Shown in pieces: positions 6,499-11,106 of a stretch of 11,106 nucleotides of DNA; position 1 is the first letter of the stretch, and each line of letters begins with the position of its first letter. The notes beneath the pieces are model-generated. The model had not been told where the DNA came from, did no database searches, and saw only the letters and a list, made by a program, of their open reading frames with translations. The DNA lies in NCBI GenBank assembly GCA_004322325.1, contig SCTP01000129.1, positions 1-11,106 on the forward strand. Direction: 5' to 3'. This DNA comes from Gammaproteobacteria bacterium (lineage in GTDB: Bacteria > Pseudomonadota > Gammaproteobacteria > DSM-16500). Position numbers and translations under genes: made by a program.

Positions 6499-8382
6499 AT
6501 GACAAATGATAATTCTATTTGTGTACTTTTAGCGATATGGGGTGAAAGATATATCAAGGATTTTTTGGAATTGAGCCTGCCAAGTTTGCTTGCGCCTGGT
6601 AATGTGCCGGCTTTGGCTAGTCATTACCCGGTGCGGTTCGTATTTTTGACTCGTACAAGAGATGTGGATGTATTTAGTGATCATCCAGCTATTCAGAAGT
6701 TAAAGACTTATTGCGAAGTAGATTATCTTTCTCTTGATGATTTGATCACCATCGAAAATTATTCGACCACGCTGACTCTGGCTTTAGATCGAGCGATCAG
6801 AAGTACAGGTAAGAAGATGTTAAAGACTTATTTTCTGATTCTGATGGCAGATTACATCATGGCAGATGGTTCGCTGAAAGGGTTGATGAAGTATATCCAA
6901 GCTGGTTATAGCGGTATTTGTGCGGGTAATTTTCAGGTTTTGAAGGAGGAGACGAAAGAGTTTTTCTTGTCGCAGGTTGATCAAGCTAATCATGTTATGC
7001 AAATATCGCCGAGAGCATTGTTGAAATATAGCTTAGAGCATCTACATCCAGTGACAGTATCAAGTGTTTATAATCAAGGTGTATTGCACAACTATCGTGC
7101 CAATCGCTTTCTTTATCGGCATAGCTCAGAAGTGTTGGTTGGTAGATTTTACCTATTACATGCTCTCTGTATTAAGCCTGAAGTAGAAAATTATCACGTA
7201 GGATCTTCTTTCGATTATTCATTTATTCCTGAAATGTGCTCATCAGGGCGGATTGCAGTAATTGATGATTCGGATGATTATTTTGTAGTCGAAGTGCAGC
7301 CTAAAAAACATGAGTTATTAAATGTTGATCATGGGCCATATCAAGAAAAAAAACTAGCACGGGCATTATCTGAATGGACAACGAAGCAGCATCGAGAGAA
7401 TGCAAAGAAAAGTATTTATTTTCATGCTCGAGATATATTACCAAAAGAAAAATTGGCTATTGAAGTGCAGATAAATCATTTTATTCAAGGGTTAGATAAG
7501 CAATTAAAAAGGTATAAAGAACAACCTTACTATAATCATCCTTATTGGCGGGGTGCGTTTAAGGCATTTGAAATGCAAAAGCATCTTGCTCAAAATAACC
7601 AAGATTACTTTAGCATTACACCGGCCACAGAATTATTTTCATTACCGAGAAACCTTTATTATCGTTTTATAGGGTTACCACCTAAAGTTTTTCCATGGTA
7701 TTATCGTTGGCGAGAATATCGCTTAATGATGAAAGAAATTAAAAATCAAATAGTACCGGAAGAGATAAATGATGCGGTAGTTTTATATGATCATTATCAC
7801 TTAGAGATGATTTCGTATTACCGTCTCTTCAAAGAAATCATGAAAATTCCAGATCATTATTACCTTGATAAGGTTGTGAATTCTAAGGATAAATTAAAAG
7901 AATTAAATAATAAGAAGTATAAAACTTGCATTATTGTGGTTTCATCAGAATATTTAGATGGTGTAAAAGATTTTTTATCCGTAATAAAAAAATGGTTAAA
8001 TTTTAACGGAAAAATAGTGATTTTAATTTTTAATGAAAAAAACTATATTCCAAGCTTTATTTATAATTTCACTCTAGAATGTATTTGTAAAATAAATTCT
8101 ATTCTAAACATGCAATATAAAATAGATAAATTATCGAGTGTTAATAATAATTTAACAATGTTAAATGCAGGGATAGTCTATAAGATTAATCGATTGTTTG
8201 GTTATAATAAGAAAATGCGATTTTTATTTTATATTCTTTTAGGGCTGCCAGGTTGCATTTTATCGCTCGTCTTAAATCTCTTGCCACGTTTTTCAAAAAA
8301 AGGATATGGGCATTGTACAAACATTATTGTGTCATTAATCCCAGATGAAAGTATAAAACAGTGTGAGCAAGGAGTTTTTTGA
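6499..8382 (+). CDS. Large putative glycosyltransferase-like protein, copy 1 (function unproven)
   Basis: This is a 627-residue protein of a conserved but poorly characterised type. The N-terminal half (about 1-300) begins with ICVLLAIWGERYIKDFL, a strand-helix start like that of GT-A transferases. At 115-125 it has a hydrophobic strand ending in MADYIMADGSL, where Asp118 and Asp123 could serve as a DxD-like metal/nucleotide site. It ends near EWTTKQHRENA. A linker rich in aromatic and basic residues (PPKVFPWYYRWREYR) follows. The C-terminal part (about 430-620) has alternating strands, including CIIVVSS and NGKIVILIF, a hydrophobic segment near 573-596, and a closing GHCTNIIVSLI. This resembles the second half of a class I methyltransferase without a visible SAM motif. 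The C-terminal third is strikingly AT-rich. The ribosome site is weak; the gene starts 21 bases after the previous stop. Transferase activity is inference. Confidence 0.75.
   Translation: MTNDNSICVLLAIWGERYIKDFLELSLPSLLAPGNVPALASHYPVRFVFLTRTRDVDVFSDHPAIQKLKTYCEVDYLSLDDLITIENYSTTLTLALDRAIRSTGKKMLKTYFLILMADYIMADGSLKGLMKYIQAGYSGICAGNFQVLKEETKEFFLSQVDQANHVMQISPRALLKYSLEHLHPVTVSSVYNQGVLHNYRANRFLYRHSSEVLVGRFYLLHALCIKPEVENYHVGSSFDYSFIPEMCSSGRIAVIDDSDDYFVVEVQPKKHELLNVDHGPYQEKKLARALSEWTTKQHRENAKKSIYFHARDILPKEKLAIEVQINHFIQGLDKQLKRYKEQPYYNHPYWRGAFKAFEMQKHLAQNNQDYFSITPATELFSLPRNLYYRFIGLPPKVFPWYYRWREYRLMMKEIKNQIVPEEINDAVVLYDHYHLEMISYYRLFKEIMKIPDHYYLDKVVNSKDKLKELNNKKYKTCIIVVSSEYLDGVKDFLSVIKKWLNFNGKIVILIFNEKNYIPSFIYNFTLECICKINSILNMQYKIDKLSSVNNNLTMLNAGIVYKINRLFGYNKKMRFLFYILLGLPGCILSLVLNLLPRFSKKGYGHCTNIIVSLIPDESIKQCEQGVF
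8369..8374 (+). promoter_or_regulatory. Ribosome binding site deciding the start of copy 2
   Basis: AAGGAG lies inside the last codons of copy 1, 9 bases before ATG 8384. It supports ATG 8384 over the in-frame GTG at 8363, and from ATG 8384 the two paralogues align from residue 1. Confidence 0.75.
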
Positions 8383-8383
8383 T

Positions 8384-10249
8384 ATGGTCAGAGATGATTC
8401 CATTTGTGTATTACTTGCCATTTGGGGTGAAAGATATATTAAAGATTTTTTAGGGCTTGGGTTGCCGTGCTTGCTTGCGCCAGGAAACATTCCTGCTTTA
8501 GCTACCTATTATCCTGTACGATTTATTTTTTTGACACGGGCAGATAATGTTTCCATTTTTGATGATCATCCGGCTATTCAAAAGTTAAAAGCTTATTGCA
8601 AAATAGAATATATTGCTATCGATGATTTAATTACTGTTGGTAACTATTCAACAACTTTAACATTAGCTTTCGATCGTGCTATTCGTGCGGCTGGAAAGAA
8701 AATGCTAAAAACCTACTTTCTTATCTTGACAGCTGACTATATCATGGCAGATGGTTCGCTAAGAGGGTTAATGCGCTATATTCAAGCTGGTTATAATGGA
8801 ATTTGTGCAGGGAATTTTCAAGTTATTAAAGAAGATACAAGAGCATTCTTTCTTAACAAAATAGATCCTATTTCTCAAGTCATTCAAATACAACCACGCG
8901 AATTATTAGAATATAGTTTTGAACATTTACATCCTATCACTATCGCCAGTATTTTTAACCAAAACATATTACATAATTACCAAGCAAATCGATTCTTTTA
9001 TCGCTATAGTCTAGAGGTGTTAGCTGCAAGTTTTTATTTATTGCATCCTCTTTGTATTAAACCAGAAACAGAAAATTACCGAGTAGGTGCTGCTTGTGAT
9101 TATTCTTTCATTCCAGAAATGTGTCCATCAGGAAATATTGCTATATTAACAGATTCAGATGAGTATCTCGTGGTAGAAATGCAGCCTAGGCAACAGGAAG
9201 TTCGCTTTGTTAATGGTGGAAAGTATAAAGATAAAAAATTAATAGAGACTTTAGGAGAATGGACCACAAAGCAGCATCGCAAAAATGCACAGACCACTAT
9301 TTATTTCCATACTTGTGATGTTTATGAAGAGGAAAAAGCGCGTATTAGGGTGAAGTTGAATGTATTTACTGAAAGAATAAATAAACTATTAGAGAGGTAT
9401 CCAGAGCAACCTCACTATGATCATCCATATTGGATGGGGGCAATAGAAGCATTTCAGACACAGAAAAAAATTATTAGTAAAAATTATTATGATTATTTTG
9501 ATATTACTTCGTTTAGTGAAAAACTTTTTTTTCCTAAGAGGTTGTACTATTATTGCTTTGGAATACCGCCAAAAGTTTTTCGTTGGCATCATCGCTGGCG
9601 AGAATATCAGCTTGTTAAACAAACTCTTAAAGAGCGAATATTGTCTGAAGACATAAAAAATACGATGGTTCTCTATGATGATTACTATATAGAGTTTATG
9701 ATATATTATCGTTTTTTTAAGGATATTATGCATATTCATAATCATTATCATCTAGAAAATTTTATTAATTCTAAAACTAAACTAAAAGAGTTAGAAAATA
9801 ATAAGGTTAATATTTGTGTAATTGTAATTTCATCACAATGTGTTGAAAAAATTAAAGTATATTTACCCATTATTAATTTGTTATTAAATCCTAACGGGAA
9901 AATATTTATTATTATTCCTAACAAAGATAACCATGTGCCAAGCTTCGTGTATGACTTCCCACTTGAATGTATTCAGAAGTTAGGGTTTTTGTGGAATATA
10001 AAAAATAAATATCTTGAATTTGTTGCTATTCGTAATAACTTAACATATTTAAGTGCTAGCATTTATTCTAAAATAGATCGATGGTTAGGTAAAAAAAATA
10101 AACTTAAAGTATGGTTATTAATTTTATTAGGGCTGCCTGGTGCTGTTTTATACTTTATTATTAATCACTTATCAGGTAAAGCTAATAAGGAAGAAGGTCA
10201 TTGTACAACTGTGATTGTTACCTTTGTGCCGGATAGAGTCCTTAAATGA
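8384..10249 (+). CDS. Large putative glycosyltransferase-like protein, copy 2 (paralogue of the preceding gene)
   Basis: This 621-residue protein aligns with the preceding gene product from end to end. By eye the first 290 or so residues are about two-thirds identical, including ICVLLAIWGERYIKDFL and the ADYIMADGSL element at the same positions (117-126). The remainder is much less alike, keeping mainly PPKVF-W--RWREY, VLYD-Y, KLKELxNxK, LLGLPG and the closing GHCT. The hydrophobic segment near the C-terminus (about 576-596) is retained and might associate with the membrane. It begins 1 base after the stop of copy 1 and overlaps the next gene by ATGA. Both copies look intact, so the two probably transfer different sugars or act on different acceptors; this is inference. 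The region coding for the C-terminal third is very AT-rich, with several 8-base homopolymers, but the frame is unbroken. Confidence 0.75.
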   Translation: MVRDDSICVLLAIWGERYIKDFLGLGLPCLLAPGNIPALATYYPVRFIFLTRADNVSIFDDHPAIQKLKAYCKIEYIAIDDLITVGNYSTTLTLAFDRAIRAAGKKMLKTYFLILTADYIMADGSLRGLMRYIQAGYNGICAGNFQVIKEDTRAFFLNKIDPISQVIQIQPRELLEYSFEHLHPITIASIFNQNILHNYQANRFFYRYSLEVLAASFYLLHPLCIKPETENYRVGAACDYSFIPEMCPSGNIAILTDSDEYLVVEMQPRQQEVRFVNGGKYKDKKLIETLGEWTTKQHRKNAQTTIYFHTCDVYEEEKARIRVKLNVFTERINKLLERYPEQPHYDHPYWMGAIEAFQTQKKIISKNYYDYFDITSFSEKLFFPKRLYYYCFGIPPKVFRWHHRWREYQLVKQTLKERILSEDIKNTMVLYDDYYIEFMIYYRFFKDIMHIHNHYHLENFINSKTKLKELENNKVNICVIVISSQCVEKIKVYLPIINLLLNPNGKIFIIIPNKDNHVPSFVYDFPLECIQKLGFLWNIKNKYLEFVAIRNNLTYLSASIYSKIDRWLGKKNKLKVWLLILLGLPGAVLYFIINHLSGKANKEEGHCTTVIVTFVPDRVLK

Positions 10250-11106
10250 ATATACATGACATTAAAATTAGCGCTGTTCTACCTAATTATAATATGGCAA
10301 ATTTTCTTCCCAAAGCCATTCAAACATTAGTGGATCAAACCGAAAAATTTTTTGAAATTATTATTATTGATGATGCTTCTACTGATGATAGCCTTAAAAT
10401 TATTTATGATTTTATGCAACGATATGACAATATTCAGCTTATTAAGCATGAAAAAAACCTCGGTGTTAATCCTGGGCTTAACCATGGTATTGAACAATCA
10501 GCAGCAGATTACATTTTATTTTGTGCAGCGGATGATTGGTATCACCCGCATATTGTTACTTTAGCCAAAGCAGCAATAAAGAAATGTCCTTCAGTGAAAC
10601 TAATATGTGGCGATGCTGTTGTTTATTTTTATGATAAAAAAGCCCCATTCCATAGAATGTTATCTTTTCCCCAAAAAAATACTTATATCTCACCGGCTGA
10701 ATTTCGATCAATTATTAGCCATCACTATATTGGCTTTAATGGTGGTAGTATTATCGCCAATCGCCAAGCAGTAATGGATGCTAAGATGTTGCAACCTTCT
10801 TTACGTTGGCATGCTGATTGGCTCCTGCAATTTGTTTTAGCCTTAAAGCATGGTCTTTACTATATTGATCACGTATTTGCTTATGTGGATTTACGTGAAG
10901 AGAGTTATTGTGAGGGTAGGCATAACATGATGCAACAAAAACAAGTGCTTATTGCCATGATAGATACCCTCCAAACGCGCTATCCAGAGTTATGGCAGGA
11001 TTTTAAAAAATATGGCTTAATGCCTAATTATTCTTCTCGTTTTTTGTCTTGGTTTTTATTTAATGCTAATTTACGTCGTTATGTTTCCGTGCGATTGTTG
11101 TGGAGG
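10246..11106 (+). CDS. Family 2 glycosyltransferase, 3' truncated by window
   Basis: The first 287 codons are present and the frame is open to the last base, so the C-terminus is missing. The fold is GT-A/GT2: SAVLPNYNMANFL at the N-terminus, IIIIDDASTDDS with Asp42-Asp43 in the nucleotide-binding strand, and the DxD-type metal site CAADDW (Asp96, Asp97). A conserved WHADW (188-192) sits where the catalytic-base region is expected. The likely role is transfer of a sugar from an NDP donor to a growing lipid-linked glycan at the inner face of the cytoplasmic membrane; donor and acceptor cannot be read. It starts at an ATGA overlap with the preceding gene (10246-10249), with only a weak purine-rich site upstream, so it is probably translated by coupling. 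Confidence 0.88.
   Translation, partial: MNIHDIKISAVLPNYNMANFLPKAIQTLVDQTEKFFEIIIIDDASTDDSLKIIYDFMQRYDNIQLIKHEKNLGVNPGLNHGIEQSAADYILFCAADDWYHPHIVTLAKAAIKKCPSVKLICGDAVVYFYDKKAPFHRMLSFPQKNTYISPAEFRSIISHHYIGFNGGSIIANRQAVMDAKMLQPSLRWHADWLLQFVLALKHGLYYIDHVFAYVDLREESYCEGRHNMMQQKQVLIAMIDTLQTRYPELWQDFKKYGLMPNYSSRFLSWFLFNANLRRYVSVRLLWR

Larger units (their letters stand above)
6499..10249 (+). repeat. Tandem gene duplication (two diverged copies)
   Basis: Two about 1.87-kb direct copies lie head to tail with 1 base between them. Nucleotide identity is patchy because synonymous positions have drifted. The longest exact match I noticed is a 20-base block, ATCATGGCAGATGGTTCGCT, at 6856-6875 and 8741-8760, over the putative metal-site motif. 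The divergence points to an old duplication or to separate acquisition of two family members rather than a recent copying event. Confidence 0.8.

Noticed and set aside
9389..9751. Open frame of about 120 codons on the minus strand
   Set aside because: It lies wholly inside copy 2 of the large transferase-like gene, is low-complexity (Ile/Met/Asn-rich) owing to AT-rich antisense sequence, and has no recognisable domain.
9525..10098. T8 (9525-9532) and A8 (10091-10098) tracts as phase-variation switches
   Set aside because: Such runs are expected in this AT-rich stretch, the frame is intact, and they are not near the start codon or promoter. Only comparison of several isolates could show length variation.
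1..11106. CRISPR arrays, tRNA/rRNA genes, insertion sequences or phage genes
   Set aside because: No spaced direct repeats, clover-leaf-like segments, transposase motifs or terminal inverted repeats were noticed; coding genes fill nearly all of the window.

Overview
The window is one dense, single-direction block of eleven genes, all on the + strand. Most junctions are short or overlapping (11 bp, GTGA, 1 bp, ATGA) and no convincing internal terminator is visible. It reads as the interior of a surface-polysaccharide (O-antigen or capsule-like) biosynthesis locus, cut at both ends. The DNA is AT-rich with clear Shine-Dalgarno sites (AAGGAG type). That, the gene content and a small REP-like ATTCCCGC/GCGGGAAT palindrome fit a low-GC gammaproteobacterium. 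A relative of Legionella or Coxiella is my guess, but nothing here proves the taxon.

Left part (1-1275): the C-terminal end of a 2-oxoglutarate/Fe(II) oxygenase, then a small protein of the 'sporadic carbohydrate cluster' LIC12192 type, then a SAM-dependent methyltransferase. The first two are a recurring pair of unknown job in patchily distributed carbohydrate loci. Middle part (1283-6477): an RmlD-like reductase, a GalE-like epimerase/dehydratase, a fused nucleotidyltransferase-sugar kinase, a GmhA-like phosphoheptose isomerase and a third SDR epimerase. Isomerase plus kinase plus nucleotidyltransferase are the core steps for making an NDP-activated heptose, or a related sugar, from a ketose phosphate. 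The SDRs, methyltransferase and oxygenase could then tailor it. The C1/C7 phosphatase step (GmhB) is not encoded here.

Right part (6499-11106): two adjacent, diverged copies of a large (about 620-residue) protein without a firmly known function. Its N-terminal half looks like a GT-A-type glycosyltransferase, and its C-terminal half looks like an eroded Rossmann/methyltransferase-like domain with a hydrophobic segment. A family 2 glycosyltransferase follows and runs off the end. These are likely the transfer and assembly part of the locus.

The most interesting points are the oxygenase/LIC12192-type pair, the inverted domain order of the kinase-nucleotidyltransferase, the altered active-site residues of the GmhA-like enzyme, and the tandem paralogues, which are conserved at the N-terminus but diverge and become very AT-rich at the C-terminus. 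There is no gene-free stretch above 300 bases; the longest gap is 68 bases and carries the palindrome.
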